The notes: generated from the sequence alone by a model not told the origin. A stretch of DNA of 64,000 nucleotides from Hymenopellis radicata (GCA_015501595.1 JADNRX010000224.1:1-64000), one strand, 5' to 3'. Numbered from the stretch's first letter, positions 35,932 through 48,021 are shown. Numbers and translations are program-made.

Positions 35932-36210
35932 CTAAGTACAAATGGTTCCGCGTGCCCATGTAGGAGGTATAAACGGGTGCTCGTAGGCTTGTTTTATTGG
36001 CATGAGCGACGTCCTTTATGAAACTGTCGACTGTACGTACCTTCGCACTCATTGTGCAGACCAACCTACACAAAAGATTGCTGGATATTGCTGGCCCGTC
36101 AGGTGGGAACTTGTAGAGACTAAGAGAGAGCAAAGTCATCGAGCACTACGCGGTCGGCCGATATAATGAGCTCTGTAACTCATGCAATGATGAGACCATC
36201 TCTCTCAATA

Positions 36211-37770
36211 CTAAATCCATGACTGGTGATGGTATACAAATGTCATAGTTCGATAGATCTGGCGTAGCGTTACACAGCGAAGCAACATATTAAATAACGC
36301 AAAAAGCAGCACGACGTACACCATCATATCATTAGGCATCAGCCCCGGCTTATTCGCCATCATCCAAGTATCAAGCGCCTTCCAAAAGCTCGCGACAACG
36401 GCCTTGTCCACATGCCTCCTATTCTGGTCAATCTTCAACTCCGACACGTTCCAATCCTTAATCTTGGCGTTTGGAGGATCACTCGCCCATGAAAAGTATA
36501 TCCCTTTGACTACGGAAAGATGAGTCAATGTACAAGAAAGTGAAAGGCGATAGAGCGTACCATGGTGAAAGAGAATTCGAGGCTCTGACCAGCGGTATGG
36601 CTTGAACTGCCAGGCTTGGCCGTGGTCATCACGCAAACTACGCGCTCCCAGGCATCCGGTCCGAACCTGTTGAGGGACTCGTGCGAGTCGACGACGATAT
36701 ATCTTGCCTGCGTTGAGCGTTCCTTCCCACCAGGATCGATGTGAGTGAGCTTCCGGTCGACAGTGACGAGCTTTTCAGTGTTGCCCTTCTCTCGTGCCTC
36801 TTGGGACGTCTCGAAACTGTTGGATATTGAGAACGAATGAGTAATTAATAGATGAGAACACTTACACGGCCTCCTGCAGAAAGCGTTTGACGTTGTGCAT
36901 TGTGATGAGGGCGGTAGGGGACGACGAGACCATGATGATAGGGAAATTGCTGCGGGCCTTGCGGGCTTGCATCTTGTGGTCTGGCGTAGAAGCCGTAGCA
37001 GCAGTTGGCGGCGCGCCTGCCTTGTTCGCCTCCCGCATCTTTTTCAACTTTTCGGTGTAGACGTTCTTGATATTGGTAAAGTTCTGTACAAGAATCAGTA
37101 GATGACGAGGAGGCGACCAATATACGCATACATTGGGCTTGGTGCCTTGGAGGACTGCGTTGCGGTCGCGCAATTCAATCTCGCTGCGCTTGATTTTCTT
37201 GACCACTTCCATGTCGTGCGGGTCTGGCACATAGCGTCGCTTGCTTGACGGCGTATCTGGAACCGATTTCTTGGGCGACGTCGTCACTGGCAGGCTGCTC
37301 GTCGTGCGCGTCGGTGTCCAGGTGGTGTCGAGGATTCGCCTAACAGCAATGTTAACCAATGTCGAGACCGTTTAACAGCACTCACCTGGTAGTGACACTA
37401 TCAAGTCGCCGTCGTCGATGTCGCCTTCAAGCCACTCCAAAACGCGTTTTCTGGCAGTGACACTGACCAGTAGACCGACGCCGACGCCGTTCTCACGCGC
37501 CTGTCGCGTGTACTCGGCCGCAGAGGCGTCCTTGAGATGCCAGGCGAGGTACAGAGCCTCAAGTGAGTAGAAATCATTGGGGCCCGTCGGCGTCGTTACG
37601 TCCAGCTTGCGGAATCGCGTTGCCGTCGACTTTGGGAACGAGTGAGGTGGGATGACGACGTGGGTCGCCGTCGACAGCGACGAGCACGGCTGGTCGTTGA
37701 TAGCATAGGTAATTATCTGCTTCCCTTTAATGGCCTGGCGCAGGGTCAAGGCAGCGTCTGGCGAGCTCAT
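36211..37770 (-). CDS. cdc73: Cdc73 / parafibromin, PAF1 complex subunit (one frameshift)
   Basis: Nuclear component of the PAF1 transcription-elongation complex. Five exons start at ATG 37770 with TLRQAIKGKQIITYAI, then FYSLEALYLAWHLKD and SVTARKRVLEWLEGD. The middle part has PDPHDMEVVKKIKRSEIELR and KNVYTEKLKKMRE. The conserved C-terminal Ras-like domain shows FPIIMVSSSPTALITMHNV, YIVVDSHESLNRFGPDAW, QAWQFKPYRW and IKDWNVSELKID. Near 36620 the frame moves between VVCVMTT and QAWQFKPY because a GGG run is one base short. Since this gene is normally single-copy and important, a sequencing slip is more likely than a real mutation. The last 40 residues are unusually hydrophobic (VYVVLLFALFNMLL) and may be a misread intron. 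Confidence 0.9.
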
Positions 37771-37964
37771 CGTGGTCGACGATGAAGAAAGAGGCGGGAC
37801 GGCAGGCTTCCATCCGGTGCCGGATTTAGCTGATAGTCACGTGACACAAGAGCCTTTCTCAAGTTTCTAGGAATTGAACAGCCTTTTTTCGCTGGAGTAC
37901 AAGACTCGTGAAGTGCCGCCTTGCTTGAGCAATGGTGGTAGGCATGGACACAAGATGAACATTA

Positions 37965-38273
37965 CAGCGGATTGCAAAACGATAGGCGTGTTCTGGTCGC
38001 GAGGTGGTGATGGCGGAGTTACAAAATCTGGCTTGTATGACTTCGGCCGGCGAGCTCGGCTCTCTGCAAGAGTCTTCAGCTAGACATATTGTTCTCGCCG
38101 AAGAAAATGCAGAAGCTATACGATACATAGGGAAGCAACTAGTATATTACATACACATTCAATGTTGACATGGAGGCCACGGCGGGCATAGGAAGGTTCC
38201 AGCCGCCACATATTTCACATTCCGCCATCAGCACGTCGCGACCAGAACACGCCTATCGTTTTGCAATCCGCTG
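37965..38273. mobile_element. TA-flanked MITE with long inverted repeats (309 bp)
   Basis: The two ends are inverted copies: 38 bases match exactly (from CAGCGGATTGCAAAACGATA) and similarity continues to about 51. TA dinucleotides flank it at 37963-37964 and 38274-38275. There is no ORF of note. TA flanks with CAG-starting ends suggest a Tc1/mariner/pogo-like origin. Confidence 0.72.
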
Positions 38274-38580
38274 TAAATTGAAGTGAGTACCCTAGACAAC
38301 TAGTAGTGTCCAAGAAATAAACATGACTGGAAACAGGAAGTCATTTCCAGGTCATTTCAAGGAATCAATGTGGGACTTTCAGTGTCACCAATTCCTTCCA
38401 GTTGCAGGAGCGAAAAACGAGTCTCTTACAGTCAGGCTACGACACGTTTGAGCAGACATCCTACAAGAAATTCTCGACAGCTGTAATCCTCAAAAAATGC
38501 TTCGTCAAAATTAAGACGCGAGAATGTAAATGTACAGGAGCAACGCAGCGCGTATTAGTATCGAGTTCTATCTGTCAATA

Positions 38581-39385
38581 TCACGGTTCATGATGATTGT
38601 CTGGCCTTCTTACGCGCTGGGGCCTTCTTCTTCCCTCCTCCTCCTTCTCCCAATCTCTGACTATCCACCTGCGAGCCACGCCCGCATACTTCTTGCCCTT
38701 CGTCTTGCTGTCGCGTCCCTCCGCGACGAGCACTCCGTCCCGCGCGTTGTCCGGAGGGAACTTCATGGCCGTGAGACCCTTGCACGGGAGCTTCGCGCAG
38801 ACGAGGCCGGGGACGTAAGATGGCGTCAGGGCTACGCCGCCAAACGTGTGTGCGCCTGTGTCCCCGTAGTAGTCCGACCACGAATATAGAATCGTGTACG
38901 CATAGTGAACAGTGGTGTCGGGCGAGGCAGCCTTGGCGTCTTCTCTAATAGCTTCGGGGGTGGTTGCGCGCTGTGAAATGAAATCGTGAATACGTGGTGA
39001 CAAAAGAAAGAAAAGGACGCACAGTTTTTCCTTCGGCGACTTTCCACTTTTCCACACGCGCTTGCATATCTCCGATAGACGCCTCACCAACAAGCTTTCC
39101 CTTCTTGTTCGCAGTGTCCAGCCCATCAAACTCCTCGGGCGTCTCGCCCTCCTTCAAGTTCTTTGCCTCATACGCGTCATGCAATGACTTTAGAAGCTCC
39201 GTCGCGCCAGTGATGGTGCGCGCGACACCGAGAGGGCGTGGGCCCTCATGGGCACTGTCCAGCCCGCCGCCGTGCTCTTCATCAACGAGGACGACGAAGA
39301 GATGGGATGGTGCTGGGGCAGCAGTATGCGCGGTCGTTTCTGAGGCTGGAGCATCCTCCTCAGCAGGACGTTTGAGGCTGGACAT
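38581..39385 (-). CDS. Uncharacterised conserved protein
   Basis: Two exons (39385 to about 39023, then about 38972 to 38581). The N-terminus is MSSLKRPAEEDAPASETT, followed by HLFVVLVDEEHGGGLDSAHE, LLKSLHDAYEAKNL and a Lys-rich helix. Exon 2 has VHYAYTILYSWSDYYGDTGA, VPGLVCAKLPCKGLTAMKF and WIVRDWEKE. I do not recognise the family; no membrane segment or signal is seen. At the very end one G seems missing in a GGAGGG run: shifting by one base would give a basic tail (KKKAPARKKARQSS) instead of RRRPQRVRRPDNHHEP. Upstream lies the remnant DAAO promoter region of block E. Confidence 0.65.
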
Positions 39386-39599
39386 GATGATGGAGAAAAG
39401 GAACGTTAAAAAACGGCATTCTAATTTCTATCACCGCCTTTACTATCACGTGACCGCCGGCAAAGACCGTCCCGGCTATCCATGCGCACGACAAATGCCA
39501 CCTTCAAAGATGCCCCATCTACCTCGCCGCCGTTCACCCTCTCCGGCCAGATAACTACTTTGTGCTTTCAAATTCTTTTTCGCCGATGATCTCGCTATA

Positions 39600-40300
39600 A
39601 CCTTACAAAGTTGAACCAGCACTGGTGAGGTGATGATACTGTCATTCTGTGCTTGTACTGCAATCCAACTACTCTTCGTCTCGCCTGAGAGGAATGCCTG
39701 ACTTCCAGCCGCGATTCTATGCTCAGACATGTGTCCACTGTCTTCTCTGGTCCTTCGTAACGTCTACGATGATACATTTTGCTTGTGAGTGTTCCCACTT
39801 CTTGGATGTCGCAGCAGACTAACAATTCAACTATTAGTAAGGATAATTCCCAAACGCTCCGATGTCATTCATGTCCTCATCATCACCCTGTCATCACCCG
39901 GGGCCTATGCTTTTTCCGCGCAGAACCCTGCCAGTCCACAACGGTACGACGTCACTATCGTCGCTGAGCGCTGGTCTGATCCCAAGAACCGCATCACGTT
40001 GTTAATGCCTATGCTTACACGAAGGGCTTCTGTGATTACACCTGTCTGTGAAACAACACGCGTCAGTAATCAGCGGGATGCACTCAGGCGTTGTCGCCTA
40101 CAAGGTAAGGCAACTCTTCTGCCATCTGCAGCGAAAACGGAGTGTCACTGTCCAATCAAGCCGCCTGAAATTCTGCCTGCGATTTCTTTCTCGCTGATTC
40201 CTCGTGGGGGATATAGGATTACTATCCTGCACAGTCTGCACTTTATTGAGGAAGTGGAACTTTTGGTCCTCCCGCCACCAATCGGATGATGGCTTGTGGT
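39600..40300 (+). pseudogene. Mosaic remnant: DAAO pieces with a P450 fragment between
   Basis: About 39600-39930 matches, inverted, the DAAO upstream region of block A. It fuses directly to exon-2 codons (YDVTIVAERWSDPKNRIT, about 39950-39998). From about 40000 to 40170 the sequence is instead P450 on the minus strand (QMAEELPYL, then TGVITEALRVSIG). From about 40230 the DAAO 3' end (EEVEL) resumes, followed by the usual F-box A upstream region. It is not a functional gene. Confidence 0.75.
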
Positions 40301-40768
40301 CGGCACTAATAGCGTGCTTTATAAAGTCGTTTGATTGCCGTCACCTAAGTTATTACCTATTTATGTCTTGCAATCTTATATGTCCTTCATTCAATTTCCA
40401 CGTTGACGAGCCAGCTCCGCGGAAAGGACTGCCCGAAGTTGGCGATGGCAGTCGGCACGCCAGAAAAGTCAACTTCGGAGATTTAGCGTACTCGGACATA
40501 TCTTGTAAGGTCTTCTTGTCTCTGACGCTGTCCTAGAGGCGCGCTTAACGCGTCGGAAACACGTCGAATGCAACAGACGAACGGCAATAGCGATGCCGAG
40601 CTATGAGTGACGGATCGGCGCTTAAGTAACGCTGAGACCTTTCCTCTTGCACTCATACCACCACCTACCAAGAAAGGCGTAGTTCATAGACGCGCGAGGA
40701 TATCCCTCATTTCGGGATCGTTCTTCCAGTCGTCTTTTCTGGGAGACTTCCGCGTTAATAATTCAATC

Positions 40769-42317
40769 ATGGTACGCGTGTGGTCGTCTCGATTCATTCC
40801 GCTTTTTTAACGAGAAAATACTCAGCCTGACATCCCACTTGAAATCAAAACTCTCATCATCCATGAATTGTCTCCATACGGCTCCCTATTTCCTCATGTC
40901 GAGGACGAAAAAGCGGCATACTTTCGTGACCTTTGCGCAGTCTGCTTGGTCTGGCCGGACACGATTGCTATCATTCGCAAAATCGTCTTCAGGACGATAT
41001 CTCTTCGTTCCAATGATCACCATATAGACGCGTCGCTGCGCAACCTTTGCCAGGCCCTAGAAAATGATCCCGGTCTTTCCACGTTCGTCAAGACACTTGA
41101 ATTCTCTCATCGAAATACCAAACAGCTCGTCGCGCAAAAAATCTCCCTTCATTCCCACTGCCAGCCGTTCGCTCTTCCTCTCGTTCTTATCCTTCATTCC
41201 CAAAATGCACAAACTCAGATTTCTTCGCCTCGACCACATGTGTTTCCACGATGAGACTTCCATAGAGTTCAACGACTTATGCGTCCTGAAGGAATCCTCG
41301 GTGACGTTCCTCACCCTCAGGAACAGCACCTTCTCCATTCCAGCATTTAACGCGTTCCTCGGTTACTGGCGGGGAGGGAGCTTGACCTCTCCGTTGATGG
41401 TATATCCCTCATTCCGCATACCACCTACACATCGGATCAGATGTTGCTTGAAATCGAGGAAGATACATGGGACTGGGACGAGGAGAATATCTGGACGGAA
41501 TGGGAGGTCGACAAGCCCCGCGCGACGTCCTTCTTATCTGTTACAGTTCTCGAGCTGAAACTCTCCAACTCCGGAATGCTGATGCTCATGGACTTTTTAG
41601 CGAGTGATGAGTGGTCGCCGTTGGAATCTGTACATGATTTGGAGATATTCTCGGAAGATGCGATAACCGCCACAACTGTGATCCGGATCAACAATCTCAT
41701 CCGACGATACGAACCAGTCTCTTATCTGGATTTGAATTTCTTCTCTCATCAGTGTATGTGGCGTGCTTTATTTATGATTTCCCCTATCGCCTGACATGCC
41801 TTCTTCACCAGTTGAAGATGCAATTGGTACACCACTCTACCTCGGCGGCGTCGAAAGGACGGTGATGGGTTTCAAGATTCATACAGACTTTACCCTATTC
41901 AAACTTGACGAAGATTGCTTCGACTGGCATGTTGAAAGCTTGGCCGCCGTTCCGCCCAATTCGAAACTCCGAGAGCTCACATTGGACCTTTCTCAACTTG
42001 TTCTCCTGGAAGCCGGGGACTTCAACTTCAAGGGATCACAAGGTGTTTGGGGAAAACTGGATGCAGCCTTATCTGGCGACAACTTACAGTTTGAGGCCCT
42101 CGTCATCGATGTGTATCTCGAGCCTTCTCCGAACGCCAGGACGCCCGGACTGGCGCGGTTACGGACGTGGTTGATGGAGATTTGTTTTCCGAAGGTTACC
42201 GCGAAATACTTCAGCTGCAATAGTAAGCCTGAGCCTGAGGAGGAAACGGAAGGAAGGGAGACGAGCGCACTGAGGCTCTGGATTGGAGATGAGCTGGTCG
42301 ACCCAAAGAAACACTGA
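40769..42317 (+). CDS. F-box-like protein, family A, copy E (two frameshifts)
   Basis: A lone ATG (40769-40771), a 54-nt intron, then PDIPLEIKTLIIHELSPYGS and DLCAVCLVWPDTIAIIRKIV. Compared with copy D the frame is first shifted near 41122 (one extra A in CCAAACAG) and then restored near 41370. The second half reads ATSFLSVTVLELKLSNSGML, an intron, and ends WIGDELVDPKKH. Its C-terminal exon carries extra residues (KPEPEEETEGRE). Whether the two shifts are biological or base errors cannot be decided here. A P450 fragment on the opposite strand follows. Confidence 0.75.
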
Positions 42318-42589
42318 TTAGGAATACAGTATTGTAGAGCGTATGAAACCTGCTGTTACTCGCGCTACCTCGCTATGAAAGTTTCAAGTTTGATATCAAG
42401 TTGAGCGCTTCTGAAAGCCATATCCTCCGTTCTATCAAACATACGTCCCAGATTCTTCGTCAAATAAAATGTTGGATGACCAACTCCGTCTCATACAACT
42501 CTCTATCAAACTTGGGCACCAAATGCGCGAACGTCAAGTACAGTTCGCACGACACGGACTGCGCCACTGGGAGCTCAATAGGTAGTACG

Positions 42590-43010
42590 GTGGGAATAGT
42601 ATACACACTTCATCCACAAGCAACTTCTCGGCCCTCTAAAAAACACGATGAGATACTTGTCCAACCCCAGCGAATCCGGCCCCATCCATCGCTCGGGTGA
42701 ATGCAAGGACCACGGTCTACAAGCTTTTATTATTAAACATCGGTCTACAGGAATGGTCCTGGCGATTCCACATACACCAGCAGGAACAGCAAACCCATAT
42801 AACAGTCGCCGAGGTAGCGACGCGCGGAAGGGCAGTGGTAACGCCTATGCTTAGACGAAGAGCTTCTTTGATTACACCTGTCTGTGAAACAACAAACGCC
42901 AGTAATCGGCGGGATGCACTCAGGCGTTGGCGCTTACAAGGTAAGGCAACTCTTCTACCATCTGCAGCGAAAACGGAGTGTCACTGTCAGATCAAGCCCC
43001 CTGTAATTGG
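42590..43010 (-). pseudogene. Cytochrome P450 C-terminal fragment
   Basis: Reads QMVEELPYL, intron, TGVIKEALRLSIGVTTALPR, then HSPERWMGPDSLGLDKYLIV and FFRGPRSCLW, the last matching the haem-binding FxxGxRxC. Only the end of the gene is present; the N-terminal two thirds are absent. The same fragment, shorter, is in the mosaic at 40000-40170. Confidence 0.7.
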
Positions 43011-43128
43011 ATCACGCAAGCATTACATGGGCGCCGTTCCGGATTCGTCCTCGAGCGGGAAGCATAAAGTATACATTGACGTGTCCTGTTAATCGCTTCC
43101 GCAACATTCGCTGCCTCTTACTCTCATC

Positions 43129-43960
43129 ATGCTCACCCAGTACATCTCCTCTACAAATGAGCGCTCTACGACTCGGGATGTATCTGACAACAACATTCCG
43201 GATGAAGATGCCGAATCCGACTACCAGAGTTGCGGGTCATCCATGTCAGATGAAGACGAGGCGCGCACGGCGGAGGATTATGCAGATGGGGAGCTTGAGA
43301 TCCTTGAATACATAGGTGATGATAAATGGGAGCCCATCCAGGCATGGTATGTCACGGCCTTTGCATCATGGTATGAAGCACTCACAAGGAGGCTTAGCGA
43401 CGTGCCAGAACTTGTCGGGGCTTCGGTGACCGATACGGACTGGATTTCGTCGATTGAGGCCTTTCAACTATTTGATGCGCTGGTGGACGTTCAAGAAAGG
43501 AGCCGGGACGCAATAGCTTTACTTGCCGAGACTATAGGTGGACCGGCGAGAGAGCCGTGGCATCACATTTTGTCACATCGGAAAAAGCATGGCGTGGTGA
43601 GTATATATAACATAGGATGGTTCATGTAGCCTGATTTGTAGAATGTCACCTATGTCCCCACACTGCAGCTCTTGCTCGTTCTCATCATGTTCGGCAAAGA
43701 AGCTTGGACCAATACCTCCTGGTGGAAAGCCCGTACACTCTACATTCCCAGTCAAGGAATGTACCACCAGTCCTTCACCTCGAGTTTGTTTGAAGGAACA
43801 ATGCTGTATGATCGATCGTTGTCGAAGGACCTTGCAGAAGTCATGAGGATTGCCCTTCCGTACTTCCGGCAGATGAATGCTCGCATCGACGTGCTGTCCA
43901 AGCTTCGGAATGTCGGCTACTCCTCCTCCCTGATTCAGCATCGATTTTTGGACCAACAAA
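43129..43960 (+). CDS. Acidic uncharacterised protein
   Basis: I do not recognise the family. The N-terminus is strongly acidic (DEDAESDYQSCGSSMSDEDE), then WEPIQAWYVTAFASWYEALT and a helical stretch. Exon 1 ends at KKHGV before an intron (about 43594-43639); exon 2 has LLLVLIMFGKEAWTNTSWW and LSKDLAEVMRIALPYFRQM. The frame runs past the start of the next gene at 43962 in another phase, so the stop is uncertain and the two may be one spliced message. Confidence 0.5.
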
Positions 43961-43961
43961 C

Positions 43962-44712
43962 ATGGCGAACCTCATCACATGCCTCGACATCGCGGAAAGT
44001 GTCGCGAAACTGGTTCCGTTCTTGGGAGATGTGCTTGAGGGCACGTGCGGAATCCTACGGAAGACGGTCCAGGCTGCAGAGGTGAGTACTGTTCTGTATG
44101 CTCACAGTGGTGATCAACTGATTTCTTTCTAGAATGCTCGAACCGCTCGCAACGAATGTCGGGCTCTCGCAGAGCACACAGCTTCCATCACACTTGCCAT
44201 CTTAAACGAGATTGGACCCGCATCTACAATCAGTGGCGCTGACATTAACAGAATTTGTGAACTTCGCGAGTACTACATTGACACACCTCCTGTAGAATCC
44301 GACACTGACTCCCTTCAATCACAGGACCATTAAGATTGTGGATTCCAGAGTCCAGAGTCTCTCGAAGCTCGGGCGGCTGAAATACTTTGGATCACGCGGA
44401 AGAATCAACACTGAGGTGATAGAGCTACGTGCCCAAGTGGACAATGCGCGGATCGCGTTTAAAGTGGGGTCGTTACATCTCTGATGTGTACCGCTGCTAA
44501 TGAGTTTATTAGATTCGGAGTGATATCTCAGCAACACGATTACTAACCGACCTGAAAAACATGCAGACACGTCTCATGATGCGCGTTGAGGACATGTACG
44601 AGGGCCAAAAGATGACACACCACATGTTGCGTACGCTTCTGGTGGAGGTCAGGTCCGATCTCTCTAGTCAGCTCGATACTCACAGTCTTGATGCAGGTTC
44701 GAGGACGTAGAA
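43962..44712 (+). CDS. NLR-type N-terminal helical domain protein
   Basis: MANLITCLDIAESVAKLVPF, then LGDVLEGTCGILRKTVQAAE spliced to NARTARNECRALAEHTASIT, is the amphipathic start of the helical domain that caps many basidiomycete NLR-like proteins (of the HeLo/MLKL four-helix type). It continues after an intron with KLGRLKYFGSRGRINTEVIE and, after another, SATRLLTDLKNMQTRLMMRV. No NACHT or NB-ARC motif (P-loop) follows before the next gene, so this is a stand-alone or truncated version. In the family such domains execute or trigger regulated cell death; that function here is inference. The exon near 44310-44340 does not join cleanly. Confidence 0.5.
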
Positions 44713-46184
44713 CCGGAAACGTGTATGCCGATGATGCAGATTGAGGAGGGAGAGCGAAGGGTTCCTGTTTTTTATACGCTAATTGCTGTTGATCCACTGG
44801 TTCGCATGGTAGAGTTTGAGCAGGGTGGAAATGACACATTCCCGACCTCGCTGTCCGATTCGAATTGGAGTAGAAAAATGGTCCAAGCAAATGTCTACTC
44901 GTCAATAACGACAAGAAATTCAACGTTGAAATTGTCTGCATTTGAACTTGGAGTGTGGCGCGGAATACTCGAAAGTCACTGTTATCTCGGTAGCGGGCAG
45001 CTCGCAGCGCGAGTGCAGCGGTAGAAGTGCTGCTGCTTACTGCGATTCAACTGAAATGGAGAGCTTGAATTAAGTCGTTAGTCCAAAGAGCGCGATAAAC
45101 GAGATAACCTACCCAACAACGAATTTGTCGCCACGATGTCCGAAGCCGTGCCCCATCAGATCCAGAGTGGGATCAGCATATGTGGTCAGCCAAAGGTTGG
45201 ATAGTCTAGTACGGGGCCATGTTGAATGTGATGGGTTCTCAGTGATATGGGATGGTTTAACGGAAGGGCAGATGTTGCTGGCGCCGGACGGCGATTCTGG
45301 GGGAGCAAGAAATGTGTTATACGTCGACGACGACCATCTCTAGGAAGTGCGAAACCAAAGTTGAAGTGTAGCGTCCATTAGGGTAACGACGGCGATCATA
45401 ATGATATACCAGCAGTGACTCGTGAGAGGCTTGTCGATCGAACTGGGCGGCGGCAACGCAACTGGGGCAATGAATGAGCACGGGAATTCAGGCAAAACGA
45501 ATCAACACACCTATCAGGAAACGCTTTTCCCCTCCAGAACGGGCCACTTTTTCCGGAGGCTCTGGAACCCAATTCCCAGTGACATTGGCATATCTGAGTC
45601 ATGCATTTACAGATACAATGGTTCCAGTTGCAATCGATACTGCAATACCACCCGGAGGCGCCTTGAATCTGTTCAACATTTATGTAGCATTGTTGTCGAG
45701 AGGAGTTCAGGTCGGCATGCTATACGGTTGCTGAGGGACGTTGATGAGGCGCCATTCACCGAAATTGTTGCAGGAAGATGACCAATTGGAGAGAATGAAC
45801 AAAGATATGATGGATTAGTGCGTAAGATGGAAGGACAGCATGCATACCGTAATAGTAGTAGATGAAGTTAGACGCAGCGGGAAAAACAACAGATGCCGCC
45901 GGTTTGTACTTATTTGGGATATTCATGTCAAGCGTTAATTTCGTACCCTGACAAGCAAGGTGATTAGGCCTAATTGAACAGCCTTTTTTCGCTTGACGAC
46001 AAGAGTGTGCCAGCGCGCTCATGAGTTCAATGTGGCGCACTATTCCGTGTCCTACAGAGATTTCGGAGGCACTGTCCTCCGCCGAACGGATCGCGCGGAC
46101 CGACTGTTCGCCCCATGATCATTGATCACAGCACGCCTTGCTGGTGTGCTACGAGTGGTCGTTTCTGTCGTGTCGTTGTCAGCG
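44713..46184. other. Unassigned region
   Basis: Several modest ORFs on both strands, none convincing. A minus-strand frame ending DPTLDLMGHGFGHRGDKFVV (near 45115-45180) and a plus-strand frame with IPPGGALNLFNIYVALLSR (45650-45735) may be exons of unknown genes. Confidence 0.4.
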
Positions 46185-48021
46185 ATGGGCGACGAGGTAT
46201 GTCCTTCTAGTTCCGTGGCCTTGAACTGACGCGATTCTAGATGGGGAAGGACATAGAGACGGCCTACAGAAAAGACTTTGGATTCATTCCGGTACCCAAA
46301 CGGTTACAGTATAATGTAGAAAAACCCTTTCATTTTGGGTTACCTCTCAACATTGCTTTCGGGGCTGCAAGCACGTTTAGTAGGCTGTTCAAATTGCTAT
46401 GCATTCAACCCGTTTGCTGATTGTGTCCTAGCGGTTATGAACCTATATTGGTGTCAACCTCTGCTTAGTACGTCTTTTTCTGGATGCTGCGACGCCTACT
46501 TATGCGTCGAACAGTTGAACTATCGAAGGATTTCAATATCAGTTATGAAGAAGTATCCAGGTTGGCTATCTTATTACAACTGTTCTACAAATCTCATATC
46601 CTTTTACTAGAGTACCAACTCTTCTACAAGGCGGGTACGTGCTACATCTTCCTCGAATTCTACAAACTAATTATTTTTCAGCTATGCAACTGGACTACTT
46701 TTCTTAACACCTCTCGGAGACCTCGTCCGTCGTCGCCAACTAATCCTCATCCTCATCTTCGTCGCCGCATCCCTCACCATCGGCCTCTCCGTCACCACCA
46801 GTTTCGCCGCATTCTCCGCACTTTCGTACCTGGTCGGTGTAGTCACCGTCACACCCCAAGTCCTCATCCCACTCGCCGCAGACCTCGCCCCACCCGCGCG
46901 CCGCGCCTCCGCCATGTCCATCGTTCTCGCCGGTCTCCTTTTGGGCATCCTCCTCGCCCGGGTCCTCTCCGGTGTCATAGGCGAATTCGTCTCCTGGCGC
47001 GCGGTCTACTACCTCGCCATCGGAGTGCAGTATTTCGTGATGGTCGCGTGCTATTGGGTCGTTCCCGATTATCCGGCCAAGAACAAACATCTAACGTACT
47101 TTGACATTCTGAGGTCGATGGCCACGCGGTGACGGAGCCGCTCCTGATCCAGGCGTGTCTCATCAGTATAGGATCGATGGCGTCCTTCACAAACTTTTGG
47201 GTCACGCTGACGTTCTTGCTCGGAGACGATCCGTACAATTATTCCACGTCTGTCGAATCTTTCGCCTTCTCTATTTCAAGTTGATGCTCACGCATCTCCC
47301 GTAGCTTGGTTATCGGTCTCTTTGGTTTGATAGGCATCGCTGCTGTCGCGATGGGTCCCGTACTAGGCATGGCCATCGACGGCTTGGTCCCATGGTACGC
47401 GACATTGTTCAGCATTTTCATGCTAGCATGCTCTCATGCCGTGTACACCGGTGCTGCTGGCCTGTCAGTCGCTGCAGTCATCATAACCACAGTCGGGATC
47501 GACACATTCAGACAAATGCTTGAAGTGTCAATGGCGACTCGCATCTTTGGGTGAGTTTGGCCGTAAACGATCCAATGAGCTTCGTTTGATAACTCGTTTA
47601 GCATTGCACCAGAAGCGCGCGCGCGCTTGAACGCCGTGTACATCCTATCAGTATGTTGATCCTCGGCCGTCTGTCCATGACTTACATGTTGCAATAGCTC
47701 TTCATCGGTCAAGTCATGGGCACGTCTGTTGGAACTCAAGTCTTCGTGGCGCATGGCTGGCGAGCCTCCGGCGCTCTTTCAATGGCATTCTGTGCCTGGA
47801 TGTTCTTCATTCTCCTCTTGCGGGGACCGCATTGCGACAACAAGACATGGTTTGGATACCAAGGCGGTATAGAGCCGAGAAAGTCGGTAGTTGACAGCGC
47901 TAGAGAGCATCCGATGACGATAGACGAGAAGAAGGATGATGTAGAAACGGAAAGTAGAGAAAAGGAAGAACTCCCGGAAGTGGGGAGTACCCTCAACGAA
48001 AAAGAACGTACCAATGTATAG
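46185..48021 (+). CDS. MFS transporter (one frameshift)
   Basis: Membrane transporter of the major facilitator family with unknown substrate. Six or more short introns can be placed: after MGDE, after AASTF, after CQPLL, after YEEVSR (continuing VPTLLQGGYATGLLFLTPL), after LLQGG, after NYST, and two near 47550-47700. The family signature GDLVRRR follows the third segment, the loop typical between TM2 and TM3, and VSWRAVYYLAIGVQYFVMV marks later helices. The frame stops at about 47128 (SMATR) where one base is missing; adding it gives AVTEPLLIQACLISIGSMAS and continues well. The tail (RKSVVDSAREHP) is hydrophilic and cytosolic. Confidence 0.82.

Noticed and set aside
45422..45781. Plus-strand ORF of 119 codons
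   Set aside because: No recognised domain, no plausible introns and several overlapping frames of similar length.
46740..47090. Minus-strand acidic ORF
   Set aside because: Shadow of the MFS transporter exon; the acidic composition comes from the reverse of codons for small and basic residues.
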